10,330 nucleotides of DNA from JAVBOF01 sp031550915 (GCA_031550915.1 JAVBOF010000136.1:1-10330), one strand, 5' to 3'. Numbered from the stretch's first letter, positions 1 to 7,160 are shown. Program-made: numbers and translations. Notes: a model not told the origin generated them from the sequence alone.

Positions 1-511
1 AATCAATAGTTTTTAGCTTTTCAACAGTCTTATTATTGTTGTTTTCGATATTTTTATTGAGTGCAAAGTCATAGGCGATTTTGGAAGATTTAACCATATT
101 TACCACTTGCCCGCAGCCAACAAAAGCAGATAGCAAATGGGGATAGCGCTGCGCGAATTGTAAACCTAGAACACTGCCCCAAGAATGACCTATTAACAAG
201 AGTTTTTCTTTCCCGAAGCGCAGCAATAGCCTTAGCACCAACTGATGTAAATCGTTCAGAAAAATATCTATCGAGACAGGTTCTGCCGCAGAGAAACGAT
301 AGTATGATTTTCCCGCTCCCCGTTGTTCCCATATTGCAACCGTATACGAATCTTGTAATGCTTTATTGTATTTTGATACTAAAGGCAATGCTGCATCACC
401 AGGTCCGCCATGCAGGTATAATAGCAGAGGGTTAGCTGGATTTTTATGGCTTATGGCAACACATTGTTTTGCATTATTTAATTCGATAAATTCAATACTA
501 ATTATTTTCAC
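1..511 (-). CDS. Alpha/beta hydrolase, proline iminopeptidase type (3' end outside window)
   Basis: The first 170 codons of a serine hydrolase are visible, with no stop before the left edge. Residues 32-38 read LYLHGGPG, giving the HGGPG oxyanion-hole motif of the proline iminopeptidase/peptidase S33 family. Residues 61-69 (WEQRGAGKS) match the family's DQRG-type block. Residues 107-113 (IGHSWGS) form the nucleophile elbow, with Ser110 as the likely catalytic serine. The lid, catalytic Asp and His lie beyond the window. No signal peptide is seen, so the enzyme is probably cytoplasmic. The start is uncertain: an in-frame stop lies 8 codons upstream and the only canonical start nearby is GTG at 511-509. 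That GTG is itself part of an AAGGTG Shine-Dalgarno-like string, so an ATT start at 502-500 is an alternative. Members hydrolyse N-terminal prolyl peptides, but many relatives act on other esters or amides, so the substrate is not assigned. Confidence 0.9.
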   Translation of the reverse strand, partial: MKIISIEFIELNNAKQCVAISHKNPANPLLLYLHGGPGDAALPLVSKYNKALQDSYTVAIWEQRGAGKSYYRFSAAEPVSIDIFLNDLHQLVLRLLLRFGKEKLLLIGHSWGSVLGLQFAQRYPHLLSAFVGCGQVVNMVKSSKIAYDFALNKNIENNNNKTVEKLKTID

Positions 512-551
512 CTTCGCATTATGTAAAGAATAGAATCATTTGCACTATAAC

Positions 552-589
552 AAAAACCGCTCAAAGGTTCAAATCCTCTAAGCGGTTTT
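552..589 (-). terminator. Intrinsic terminator between the Nim-like gene and the hydrolase gene
   Basis: AAAACCGCT (553-561) and AGCGGTTTT (581-589) are perfect 9-bp arms around a 19-nt loop. On the minus strand the second arm runs into TTTTTG, which suits termination of transcripts from the upstream minus-strand gene before the hydrolase gene. The loop holds a small tRNA T-arm-like hairpin (AGG, TTCAAAT, CCT at 565-577). Confidence 0.6.
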
Positions 590-679
590 GAACTGTCTAA
601 GGGTTATAAAAAAGATATTTTTGCGTTTTTGGTGTAGGGATTTGAACTCTCGCAAGTTTATTCCTTGCTTCAACTAATC

Positions 680-1159
680 TTATTTTGTACGCCTGTTGCG
701 TTTACCAGAAAAATCAGCAACCTCTAGTTTGAATACCGTGACCGCACTGAGCATATTATCAGGAAAAGCAAATTCCTTGTCTGGTGCATATTTTTTCATC
801 AGTTTCTCTAAAGCATGGATTTTAGAAATTTTATCAACGCACAACACTATTTTGCCATTACCTATTACACTCTCATACTCCATTGAATATGAGGAAGCTA
901 AATCACCTTCAATTAATTTGTGTTCGCAGTCTATTTCAAAGGCTGCAGAAGGATTGTTACTTATAATTTCAAGCTTTTTACCCTCTGTTGCACCATGAAA
1001 ATAAAGAGTGAGTTTATCATCAATGTACTCATAGCCATAATTCATAGGCACTATGTAAGGAATGTTGTTTAATGATAGAGCAATTCTACAAACATCGCAT
1101 TTTTCGACAATTTCAATAATTTCAGACTGATTTATAATTTCCCTATCTTTTCTTCTCAT
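680..1159 (-). CDS. Nim-like flavin-binding protein, pyridoxamine 5'-phosphate oxidase family
   Basis: This 159-residue protein begins MRRKDREI, a common opening of NimA-type flavin-nucleotide-binding proteins with the split beta-barrel fold. Other family blocks are CRIAL (24-28), PYIVPMNYGYE (34-44) and LYFHGATEGKK (52-62), where the conserved His55 sits, followed by NNPSAAFEID (68-77). The length is normal for the family. Such proteins bind FMN or a related flavin and reduce small molecules; some relatives reduce 5-nitroimidazoles and confer resistance, but most chromosomal homologues have no proven substrate. The ATG at 1159 is preceded by GAAGGCGG (1165-1171) at suitable spacing. The gene lies between two terminators, so it is probably transcribed alone. 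Its C-terminus ends in a basic tail rich in Lys and Arg. Base composition looks more AT-rich than in the ger genes. Fold assignment is firm; function is only a family-level guess. Confidence 0.88.
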   Translation of the reverse strand: MRRKDREIINQSEIIEIVEKCDVCRIALSLNNIPYIVPMNYGYEYIDDKLTLYFHGATEGKKLEIISNNPSAAFEIDCEHKLIEGDLASSYSMEYESVIGNGKIVLCVDKISKIHALEKLMKKYAPDKEFAFPDNMLSAVTVFKLEVADFSGKRNRRTK

Positions 1160-1210
1160 AAGAATCCGCCTTCACAAAATATAAATAATCTTCGCTTGCC
1201 TCATAATAGC

Positions 1211-1254
1211 AAAAACCTGTCGTTAAATCAATTTACAGATTCTACGGCAGGTTT
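1211..1254 (-). terminator. Intrinsic terminator after tRNA-Ser
   Basis: The arms AAACCTGTCG (1213-1222) and CGGCAGGTTT (1245-1254) pair over 10 bp with one G-U. Read on the minus strand the stem is followed by TTTTTG. It lies just beyond the tRNA 3' end and before the Nim-like gene, so it should end the tRNA transcript. Confidence 0.75.
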
Positions 1255-1261
1255 CGACAAT

Positions 1262-1353
1262 TGGCGGAAAGGGAGGGATTCGAACCCTCGGACGGGGTTA
1301 GCCGTCACACGATTTCCAGTCGTGCGCCTTAGACCGGACTCAGCCACCTTTCC
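1262..1353 (-). tRNA. tRNA-Ser (anticodon GGA)
   Basis: A full class II tRNA of 92 nt including the encoded CCA (1264-1262). The acceptor arm is GGAAAGG paired with CCTTTCC, with discriminator G, as usual for tRNA-Ser. The anticodon stem ACGAC/(T)CGT-type closes a loop CTGGAAA, giving anticodon GGA, which reads UCC and UCU. The long variable arm pairs GACGG with CCGTC, and the T arm is GAGGG-TTCGAAT-CCCTC. It has its own promoter and terminator, so it is a single-gene transcript. Confidence 0.98.
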
Positions 1354-1366
1354 ATGTACGTTCGTA

Positions 1367-1396
1367 ATTATTACATAATGTAAAAGCTTTTGTCAA
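1367..1396 (-). promoter_or_regulatory. Sigma-A promoter of tRNA-Ser
   Basis: On the minus strand a perfect -35 box TTGACA (1396-1391) is followed after 18 nt by AATAAT (1372-1367), a 5 of 6 match to TATAAT. The expected start, near 1360, is only about 7 nt from the tRNA 5' end, as is typical for a tRNA promoter. Confidence 0.7.
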
Positions 1397-1420
1397 TAGC
1401 ACTAAGCCTTGTTTGTGCGC

Positions 1421-1490
1421 TTTATGCATAAAATAGTATGTTTGACAAACAATTCTAAGGATGGGCCCTACACTTCAAACATTGGTTTGA
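1421..1490. promoter_or_regulatory. Cluster of three dyads upstream of gerAA
   Basis: Three symmetric sequences lie in the leader of the ger operon: TTTATGCATAAA (1421-1432, a perfect 12-bp palindrome), TGTTTGACAAACA (1439-1451, 6-bp arms around one base) and TCAAACATTGGTTTGA (1475-1490, 6-bp arms around 4 bases). GTTTGAC occurs in the second and third. GerA operons are normally made in the forespore under sigma-G, but I see no convincing sigma-G promoter. GCATA at 1426-1430 and AATTCTA at 1451-1457 resemble its two boxes, but the spacing is about 20 nt. The role as operators is unproven. Confidence 0.3.
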
Positions 1491-1526
1491 CTACTATGTT
1501 GCCCTGAAAGATACAAGGAGGCAATA

Positions 1527-3296
1527 ATGTTGTTTATAGAATATCTAAAGGATATTTTTACATATGATCCGCCCAGCGCTGAATTCTCGTTGGACGAATC
1601 CGCCGACGGGTCACTGCCGGAAAAAATTCAAAATAATAGTGCTGCTTATGTCGTAAAGGATGATGGTACCGACCCTAGTATGGAAAGGACAAGTAGGTAT
1701 CTTAAAAAACTGGGAATCGAAAAGCAGAAAGTGGCCAGGGAAACTGCAGATACATTTTCAACTCCGCATGAAGAATCGGACCAAAATATGCGGGGATATA
1801 CATTTGAAGGAGATTTGCAGAAGGATAAGGACAATATACAACAGGCTTTTAATAAGGATATAAACGCAGATATAATCTGCAGGGATTTTTTGGTATTTGG
1901 TGAGCACAAGGCTTGTTGTTTTTATATTGACGGAATGATAAACACCACGATGTTATCTGACTATATATTAAGATGGCTTCTAGATAAAAACTCTCGTAAT
2001 CCGCAGCTGGATGCGCTTTTTGCGGAAACACAGTCCAATAGGGATAAGGGCGGTAAAGCCGTTGGGGATGTTTTGCAGATACTTTTTGAAAGCGTTGTCT
2101 CCATAAAATCAGGTAAAGTGACCAATACGCTCGACGAAGCCGCAACGCTCATGCTGGATGGTTTTTCGGCGATATGCGTTGAAGGCTGTAATGGCTGTCT
2201 GGTTTTGGAGACGATCGGGTTCGAGCGGAGGCAGGTAGAGAAATCGGAGAACGAAAAAATTATACTGGGGCCGAAGCAGGGATTTTGCGAAACCCTCAAA
2301 AGCAATGTCGTATTGCTTCGCCAGATAATCCGCACTAACGATCTGATAAATGATATGCAGGTTGTGGGAGCTGACAACAATATCAAGTGTTCCATCGTAT
2401 ACCGGAAGGATATTGCAAACCCTGCGCTGGTAAGGGAGGTCCAGCGCAGGGTGAAGGCAATTAAGACGAGACTTATTACAAGCGATGGCATGATGCAGCA
2501 GCTTATGGAACGGCATAAGTTGAATATAATGCCTCAGATTTTACAGACGGAACGGCCGGACAGGGTTGCGGCGCTGATTATGAACGGACATGTGGCTGTC
2601 CTTGTAGACGGGAGCCCTTACGCGCTTGTGGCCCCGGTCACTTTTTATATGTTTATTAATTCACCGGAGGATTATTATCTTAGATGGCAATACGCCTTGG
2701 TCGCAAGGATGACGCGCTTTGTGGGCCTGTTTGGAACGGTTTTATTTCCGGCCGTATATTTGGCTATTATGCTTTACCAGCAGAATTTTTTGCCGGAGGA
2801 GATATTGATTTCTATCATATCTTCTAGAAAATCCATTGGATTGAGTGTTTTTGCAGAACTTATTGTCATATTTACCGCTTTCGAGCTCGTACGCGAAGCG
2901 GGAATACGCATACCCGGAGGCATCAATCAGGCGTTGGGCATAATAGGTGCGCTTATTTTGGGACAGGCGGCAGTAGCGGCCAATATAGTAAGTCCGATCA
3001 TAATAATCATAATTGCCATATCGGGGCTTGGGGCTTTTGCTGTACCGAATTATACAATGCAGCTCTCGCTGCTTTATATACGGGTTTTCTTCATCTTTAT
3101 GGCAGCAATTGCAGGATTCTTTGGGATAAGCATAGCTTTTATGTTTGCATTGGCCTTCCTATGCAATACCAATTCATTCGGCGTACCGTTTTTTGCGCCT
3201 TTCGCTCCAAAAACAAAGGATAAAGGCGCGTTTTTCAGGGGAGCGTTCAGCGGGCAAAAGAAAGGCAAGGATTATTTGGATCCTTTGGATTATTGA
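1527..3296 (+). CDS. gerAA: Germinant receptor A subunit (GerAA/SpoVAF family)
   Basis: This 589-residue protein is the A subunit of a nutrient germinant receptor, which sits in the spore inner membrane with the B and C subunits and triggers germination when nutrients bind. The family's soluble domain starts near residue 97 (DNIQQAFNKDINADIICRDF). It contains GPKQGFCETL near 248-257 and ERPDRVAALIMNG near 342. The membrane part runs from about 397 to 550 with roughly five hydrophobic segments. It carries REAGIRIPGG near 455, GQAAVAANIVSP after it, and ends with SFGVPFFAPFAP near 550. The ATG follows AAGGAGG (1515-1521) at ideal spacing. Residues 1-96 are an acidic, hydrophilic extension not needed for the core fold, which makes this protein longer than the usual 480-530 residues. 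The stop TGA overlaps the ribosome-binding site of gerAB, so the two are co-translated. The ligand cannot be read from sequence. Confidence 0.97.
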   Translation: MLFIEYLKDIFTYDPPSAEFSLDESADGSLPEKIQNNSAAYVVKDDGTDPSMERTSRYLKKLGIEKQKVARETADTFSTPHEESDQNMRGYTFEGDLQKDKDNIQQAFNKDINADIICRDFLVFGEHKACCFYIDGMINTTMLSDYILRWLLDKNSRNPQLDALFAETQSNRDKGGKAVGDVLQILFESVVSIKSGKVTNTLDEAATLMLDGFSAICVEGCNGCLVLETIGFERRQVEKSENEKIILGPKQGFCETLKSNVVLLRQIIRTNDLINDMQVVGADNNIKCSIVYRKDIANPALVREVQRRVKAIKTRLITSDGMMQQLMERHKLNIMPQILQTERPDRVAALIMNGHVAVLVDGSPYALVAPVTFYMFINSPEDYYLRWQYALVARMTRFVGLFGTVLFPAVYLAIMLYQQNFLPEEILISIISSRKSIGLSVFAELIVIFTAFELVREAGIRIPGGINQALGIIGALILGQAAVAANIVSPIIIIIIAISGLGAFAVPNYTMQLSLLYIRVFFIFMAAIAGFFGISIAFMFALAFLCNTNSFGVPFFAPFAPKTKDKGAFFRGAFSGQKKGKDYLDPLDY

Positions 3297-3309
3297 GGAG
3301 GGATGGTTT

Positions 3310-4413
3310 TTGGCAATAGGGCTTAGGACAGGCGTTACCGGAAGACTAGAAAACGGCTTTCTGGTGTTTGCTGTTTGCGCGTTAAAAGCTTTGGATATGC
3401 TGGACAGGGTATATTTCACGTTTAGTGATGGAGGTGGATTGTTTGCGCCGGTTGTTTCGTGCGCAGCTGCATTTATTGTATTACTGTTACTGCTTTTGGC
3501 GATGAGGCGGTCGCCCGAGAAGGATATTATCGAGATGATCACGGATACATTCGGAGGATTCCTCGGAAGGATAATAGTCATAGTTTTGGCTATCTTATTG
3601 CTATGCGGAGCGGCTAATACACTTGTACATCAGGGCACGTTGCTTCGGTTTTATTTTTTCCCGCGCACCCCTTTTTACTGGATATACTTTCTGTTCTTTG
3701 CAGCTATATTACCAATGGTTTGGATCGGCATGGAATCCTTGGCCAGGGCAGCTCGGTTCGTAGGGGTGCTTTTTGGTGCGGTTTTTTTATTGATAATGCT
3801 GTTTGGACTCAGTGGTTTCAGAATCACAAATATCTATCCTTTGTTCGGCGACGGGCTGCCGGCAATAGTAAAAAACGGTTTCGCAATCGGATTCGGCTTC
3901 TTTGATATACTGGCATTCGCTATGATAGCCTCTGGAGGAAAGAGACGAGCATATTGGAGAAAGCCGATGCTTTGGGGCCTTGGCGCGGCGACTGTTTTTG
4001 TTTTATTCGTTGGTGTATGCATAAATCTTTTGATTGGCAATGAAGCGATGAGTTTGCTGCCGTCTTCTTTTTTTGAGATGGTGTCGCTGTCTATAAACAA
4101 AAACCTTTTGAAATACTTTGCGCCTGTAACATCGTTTGCACTGCTTACAACGGTATGCTTGTCCTCGGCGTTTTCGCTGTACGGTGCATCGTATGCATTG
4201 AGCAAAATTTTTGGTCTGAAGGACAGCAGGCCGTTTGCCCTTGTATCATGCACGCTCTGTTTTTTGGTATGTATACTGGCTACTTTTGAGGAAGCGGCTT
4301 TTCCATATGCGGCCATGTTTATTATGCAATACGGATGGATAGCAATGATTTCTTTGCCATTGCTGGCTAATATTCGCTTTACTAGGCAGCGCAAAGCAGG
4401 AGATTTAATATGA
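3310..4413 (+). CDS. gerAB: Germinant receptor B subunit (GerAB, spore permease family)
   Basis: The B subunit is a polytopic membrane protein of the APC-like GerAB/spore germination permease family and is thought to hold the nutrient-binding pocket. The open frame extends upstream to 3145, but the best start is TTG at 3310, 8 nt after AGGAGG (3296-3301). This gives 367 residues, the normal family length, and removes an N-terminal stretch that merely overlaps gerAA in another frame. An ATG at 3303 leads to a stop after 7 codons. About ten hydrophobic segments are visible. Family blocks include the opening GLRTGVTGRLENG, WIGMESLARAARF in the middle of the protein, and NIYPLFGDG after the next helix. 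The last bases overlap gerAC in an ATGA junction, showing translational coupling. Confidence 0.95.
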   Translation: MAIGLRTGVTGRLENGFLVFAVCALKALDMLDRVYFTFSDGGGLFAPVVSCAAAFIVLLLLLLAMRRSPEKDIIEMITDTFGGFLGRIIVIVLAILLLCGAANTLVHQGTLLRFYFFPRTPFYWIYFLFFAAILPMVWIGMESLARAARFVGVLFGAVFLLIMLFGLSGFRITNIYPLFGDGLPAIVKNGFAIGFGFFDILAFAMIASGGKRRAYWRKPMLWGLGAATVFVLFVGVCINLLIGNEAMSLLPSSFFEMVSLSINKNLLKYFAPVTSFALLTTVCLSSAFSLYGASYALSKIFGLKDSRPFALVSCTLCFLVCILATFEEAAFPYAAMFIMQYGWIAMISLPLLANIRFTRQRKAGDLI

Positions 4414-5789
4414 AGAGAAAAGCGTTAAGCATTATTTTGATCCTGCTGATATTACTGGCAATACCTCCGATGTCAGCCTGCTATGATTCGCTGGATGTGG
4501 ATGACATCGCCTTTGTAATGTCTATAGGTTTTGACAAAGGCGAGAAGGAGCGGTTCCGATTTACTTTTCAAACGCCTGTATTGGCTGACGCTTCAGGTGA
4601 AGGCAAGAATACGGAAAGCGCGGTATTAATAAGCATTGAAGCAAACAATCTTGAGGATGCGATCAATATGGCAAATGTAAGCCTACCAAAGAGGCTTAGT
4701 ACGATCAGCACCAAGTATATGATCTTTTCGGAAGAGATTGCAAGAACGGACGAATTTTTTATATTCATAGAGGATATGATCGACTCCAACAATATTTCTA
4801 ATGCTACCGACATATTTATATCCAAATGCGATGCGGGCGAATTCCTTGAAGGAATGAAAGGAGATTTGATATCCAACTTGCCTAAGATGCAGAGGAATAT
4901 GTTGCTTGAACCTGAAAATTCCGGACTGTTTTGCAAATGCACGTTGGTAAACGCATATGAAGGCTTGACGGGAAAGGGCTCCGATGCTGTAATTGCGCTT
5001 TGCGATATAAATAAAGATGCTATCGCGGGGGAGGAGCAGGAAAAATCCGCGGATTCAGATAAAAGCGGCGGGGGCATGGCAGTTTCGGGAATGGATGAGG
5101 AAGAAAAAGGAATGCAAAAAGGCAAGGAACAGCAAGATGCCGAAGATGAAACAGAAAATACGGAAGAAGCGGATGCAGTCAAAGATGACGGAAGCAACGG
5201 AAACGCCGAAGGCAATGTGGACGACAATATCGGTGATAGATTTGCCGGTCAGCTGATTCGCAAGGGAGGACTTGGTATAGAGATACTTGGGTCTGCAGTC
5301 TTTTTAGACGGGAAGATAGCGGATACCTTAAATGGCAAAGACACCAGATTGTTACTAATGCTGAAAGGCGACTTCAACAGAGGGATATTCGATTTTATAA
5401 ATAAAAAAGACATACGAAGGGAGTTTGGAATGGAAATACGGCAATTCAGAAAACCAAAGCTGGATATCGATCTGTCGGAAGCGGTACCAAAGATCGAATG
5501 CAAGCTTTTTTTACGAGGATTCGCGACAGAGGACATTGTCGAACTGAACGATGCGGGAAGGCGAAAAGAGTTAGAAGAGGATGTTGAACGGGAGCTTCTT
5601 ATGGATATAGATGCATTGATGAAGCGCCTTCAAGCTACAGGTAGCGACGCGGCGGATTTTGCGAATGGCGTGAAAAAGAACTTTTTGACCAATGCAGAGT
5701 GGGATGCGTATGATTGGAAGAGTATGTATCAAAAGGCGGAGATCGATATTGACATGGACTTTAATATGGTGAAAAGCAACCTTACATAA
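4410..5789 (+). CDS. gerAC: Germinant receptor C subunit, lipoprotein (GerAC family)
   Basis: The C subunit of the receptor is a lipoprotein on the outer face of the spore inner membrane. Residues 1-23 are a lipoprotein signal peptide: basic MKRK, a hydrophobic run, then MSAC, with Cys24 as the lipidation site. CYDSLDVDDIAFVMSIGFD after it matches the usual GerAC opening (Cys, aromatic, D.RE-like, then a beta strand). The N-terminal domain ends near residue 203 and the C-terminal domain begins near 277 (DRFAGQLIRKGGLGIEILGSAVFLDGK). Between them, residues about 206-276 form a strongly acidic, low-complexity insert of Glu, Asp, Lys, Gly, Ala and Asn. It explains why the protein has 459 residues rather than the usual 370-400. 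The ribosome-binding site AGGAG (4398-4402) lies inside gerAB. Confidence 0.95.
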   Translation: MKRKALSIILILLILLAIPPMSACYDSLDVDDIAFVMSIGFDKGEKERFRFTFQTPVLADASGEGKNTESAVLISIEANNLEDAINMANVSLPKRLSTISTKYMIFSEEIARTDEFFIFIEDMIDSNNISNATDIFISKCDAGEFLEGMKGDLISNLPKMQRNMLLEPENSGLFCKCTLVNAYEGLTGKGSDAVIALCDINKDAIAGEEQEKSADSDKSGGGMAVSGMDEEEKGMQKGKEQQDAEDETENTEEADAVKDDGSNGNAEGNVDDNIGDRFAGQLIRKGGLGIEILGSAVFLDGKIADTLNGKDTRLLLMLKGDFNRGIFDFINKKDIRREFGMEIRQFRKPKLDIDLSEAVPKIECKLFLRGFATEDIVELNDAGRRKELEEDVERELLMDIDALMKRLQATGSDAADFANGVKKNFLTNAEWDAYDWKSMYQKAEIDIDMDFNMVKSNLT

Positions 5790-5811
5790 AAATGGAGAGT
5801 ATGATTGGCCT

Positions 5812-5982
5812 ATGGAAGTTTTTGCTTTGATTCCGGTGGTTTTGAGCCTGGTTTGGACTACCGGATATGTTGCCCGGTGCATAGGAAAAAAGGAGAGGCT
5901 GCAGGCGTTTGGCATTATGGTGTTTATGCTGGCCATCCTTGCGGCTCTATTCCGGATAATCTATCTGGATTATTTAAGATAA
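5812..5982 (+). CDS. Small two-helix membrane protein, candidate ger-operon D subunit
   Basis: A 56-residue protein fills the space between gerAC and the operon terminator. It begins MEVFALIPVVLSLVWTTGYV. Helix 1 spans about residues 3-21, a short basic loop RCIGKKERLQ spans 22-31, and helix 2 spans about 33-52, ending in IIYLDYLR. The stop TAA merges into the terminator stem. The gene starts 22 nt after the gerAC stop. The likely ribosome-binding site GGAGAG (5794-5799) is 12 nt from the ATG, a little far, so the start is not certain. Some Bacillus ger operons carry D genes that encode roughly 70-residue proteins with two membrane segments and modulate receptor activity; size, topology and operon position fit that class. 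The alternative frame from TTG 5805 reads through the terminator and lacks membrane segments, so I prefer this frame. Confidence 0.72.
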   Translation: MEVFALIPVVLSLVWTTGYVARCIGKKERLQAFGIMVFMLAILAALFRIIYLDYLR

Positions 5983-6015
5983 AAAGCCCGGTCTGTTTGC
6001 AGACCGGGCTTTTTT
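5982..6015. terminator. Two-way intrinsic terminator between ger operon and sortase
   Basis: AAAAGCCCGGTCTG (5982-5995) and CAGACCGGGCTTTT (6000-6013) pair perfectly over 14 bp around a TTTG tetraloop, with T6010-T6015 on the plus strand and an equivalent T run on the minus strand. It serves both convergent transcripts: the ger operon and the sortase gene. Confidence 0.95.
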
Positions 6016-6037
6016 CAAAATATCTTACAAGGTTATA

Positions 6038-6946
6038 TCAATCATGATTAGCCGTCTGGATCAGTTTGGCGCGTACGATCAGTCTTCTGGCATTCGAAAC
6101 GCCGCCGAATTCCTGGCAGGTAGTCAGCGTGATGACAGGTTCGTCGGTGTCTTCGATCAAAGTCCAGTCGTCAGGCATGGTTATCGTTTTCTTTTCAACG
6201 AGGTAGGCATAGCTTTTATCCAAAGCATGCAGATATATTTTGGATTCGCCTTCCACTAAAAGGTCAAGATGACGGAAAAAGTCTGATGGGCCCGTCCGAT
6301 GTCCAGCCATGGCGGTGTTCCCGATGAACCCGGGCATTGGCGTTTCGGGATAAAGCGACGTTCCGCCTCTCATCTTTGTATACATCTGCTGGAGGTTTTC
6401 GGTTTTGAAAACCCCGCAAACAAGGTTTATATCCGGTATCTCCAACTGCATATCCGGATTGCCAAGCGATTCCCAATCCGGCATCGGTGCAGGGATGACA
6501 CTTTCGCCATCAAGGATATCGCCTGCGGTCTTCCACGCGTTGGAATTGGTTTGGGCACTTTTTTGCATGGCATTTATATCGATATCGGTATAATCCTCTA
6601 CATTTCCCATCTTGGATTTGAAATCTGAACTGAGTTTGTTCATTGCCGCATAGCTCATCTGGCCCAATATCATAGGATAGGCTACAAATCCTATACCCGC
6701 GACGATAAGTATTATCGCAATTGCCAACAGGATACCGCCGCCCTTTTTTTTCTTTTTTTGAGGATTTGTTCCCGCGGATGCTTGTTTTTGATTGGAAGCG
6801 GGATATCCACCGGATTGGATATTCTCAGTTTCGATAGAATTTCTGGAATCCTTTTTTTTTGCGGGTTTGTCCCCATCTTTTTTTTGCTGCTTCATATTCA
6901 TATATAGGTCTGTTCTGGATGGCGTTTTATTTTCGGAATTTTCCAT
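6038..6946 (-). CDS. Membrane-anchored sortase (class D-like)
   Basis: A sortase is a cysteine transpeptidase that joins surface proteins with an LPXTG-like signal to the cell wall or to pilin subunits, acting outside the membrane. Residues 72-94 form a single N-terminal membrane anchor (type II topology). The catalytic domain starts near MQLEIPDINLVCGVF, and carries His216 in AMAGHR, Cys277 in the TLTTC signature, and Arg287/Arg288 in ARRLIVRA, so the triad is complete. The domain lacks obvious class B insertions; class D is the best guess. The 302-residue length exceeds the usual 200-230 because of a 71-residue, very basic cytoplasmic tail (several Lys runs, including KKKKK at 64-68). The ATG at 6946 follows GGAGGA (6957-6952) closely. 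The gene is monocistronic, with a good promoter and a shared terminator. The large surface protein at 8331 is a possible substrate, but its C-terminus is outside the window. Confidence 0.94.
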   Translation of the reverse strand: MENSENKTPSRTDLYMNMKQQKKDGDKPAKKKDSRNSIETENIQSGGYPASNQKQASAGTNPQKKKKKGGGILLAIAIILIVAGIGFVAYPMILGQMSYAAMNKLSSDFKSKMGNVEDYTDIDINAMQKSAQTNSNAWKTAGDILDGESVIPAPMPDWESLGNPDMQLEIPDINLVCGVFKTENLQQMYTKMRGGTSLYPETPMPGFIGNTAMAGHRTGPSDFFRHLDLLVEGESKIYLHALDKSYAYLVEKKTITMPDDWTLIEDTDEPVITLTTCQEFGGVSNARRLIVRAKLIQTANHD

Positions 6947-7010
6947 ATATATCCTCCGGTCACGTTTTTAATAATAATAAAAATACATAAATTAACCTAT
7001 TTACATTTTT

Positions 7011-7039
7011 AGTATACACAACTCAAGATATTTCTTCAA
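7011..7039 (-). promoter_or_regulatory. Sigma-A promoter of the sortase gene
   Basis: On the minus strand TTGAAG (7039-7034) and TATACT (7016-7011) are separated by exactly 17 nt. Transcription should start near 7004, leaving an AT-rich leader of about 58 nt before the ATG. Directly after the -10 box lies AAAAATGTAAATA (7010-6998), an element repeated upstream of the surface-protein promoter. The 324-base gap between the sortase and marR genes contains this promoter, the marR promoter and otherwise very AT-rich DNA with no gene. Confidence 0.7.
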
Positions 7040-7146
7040 TTAATATTAAGTATCGGTAAAATCACAAAAACATTAAACTAAAATGGTAAAAAACATATGA
7101 TATGATAATTTTTATATATTGAAAGTTTACCCAGATATGTTGTTAT

Positions 7147-7160
7147 TACCAAAATTGGTA
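7147..7160. promoter_or_regulatory. Candidate operator over the marR -35 box
   Basis: TACCAAAATTGGTA has perfect 6-bp arms around AA. Its right arm TTGGTA is also the -35 box of the proposed marR promoter. Many MarR proteins repress their own gene by binding a palindrome at this place, so self-repression is a reasonable inference, not shown. Confidence 0.45.

Noticed and set aside
90..332. 80-codon frame on the minus strand
   Set aside because: It overlaps the hydrolase gene in another frame. The hydrolase frame shows HGGPG and GHSWGS motifs, so this one is a shadow.
622..655. tRNA gene 3' end at TGGTGTAGGGATTTGAAC
   Set aside because: The T stem is missing about 5 nt and no D or anticodon arm is found, so it is not a functional tRNA.
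1442..1447. Perfect TTGACA upstream of gerAA
   Set aside because: No acceptable -10 box lies 16-18 nt downstream; the sequence there is GC-rich.
1426..1457. Sigma-G-like promoter for gerAA (GCATA and AATTCTA)
   Set aside because: The spacing of about 20 nt is too long and the match is partial, so I do not claim it as a promoter.
3145..3309. Upstream extension of the gerAB frame to ATG 3145
   Set aside because: It lies wholly inside the end of gerAA, has no ribosome-binding site, and TTG 3310 has an ideal one and gives the usual family length.
4568..5227. 219-codon minus-strand frame opposite gerAC
   Set aside because: Ser-rich shadow of the acidic low-complexity part of gerAC, with no motif or ribosome-binding site.
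5805..6047. 80-codon plus-strand frame after gerAC
   Set aside because: It reads through the perfect terminator, has no membrane segments or known motif, and competes with the 56-residue two-helix frame.
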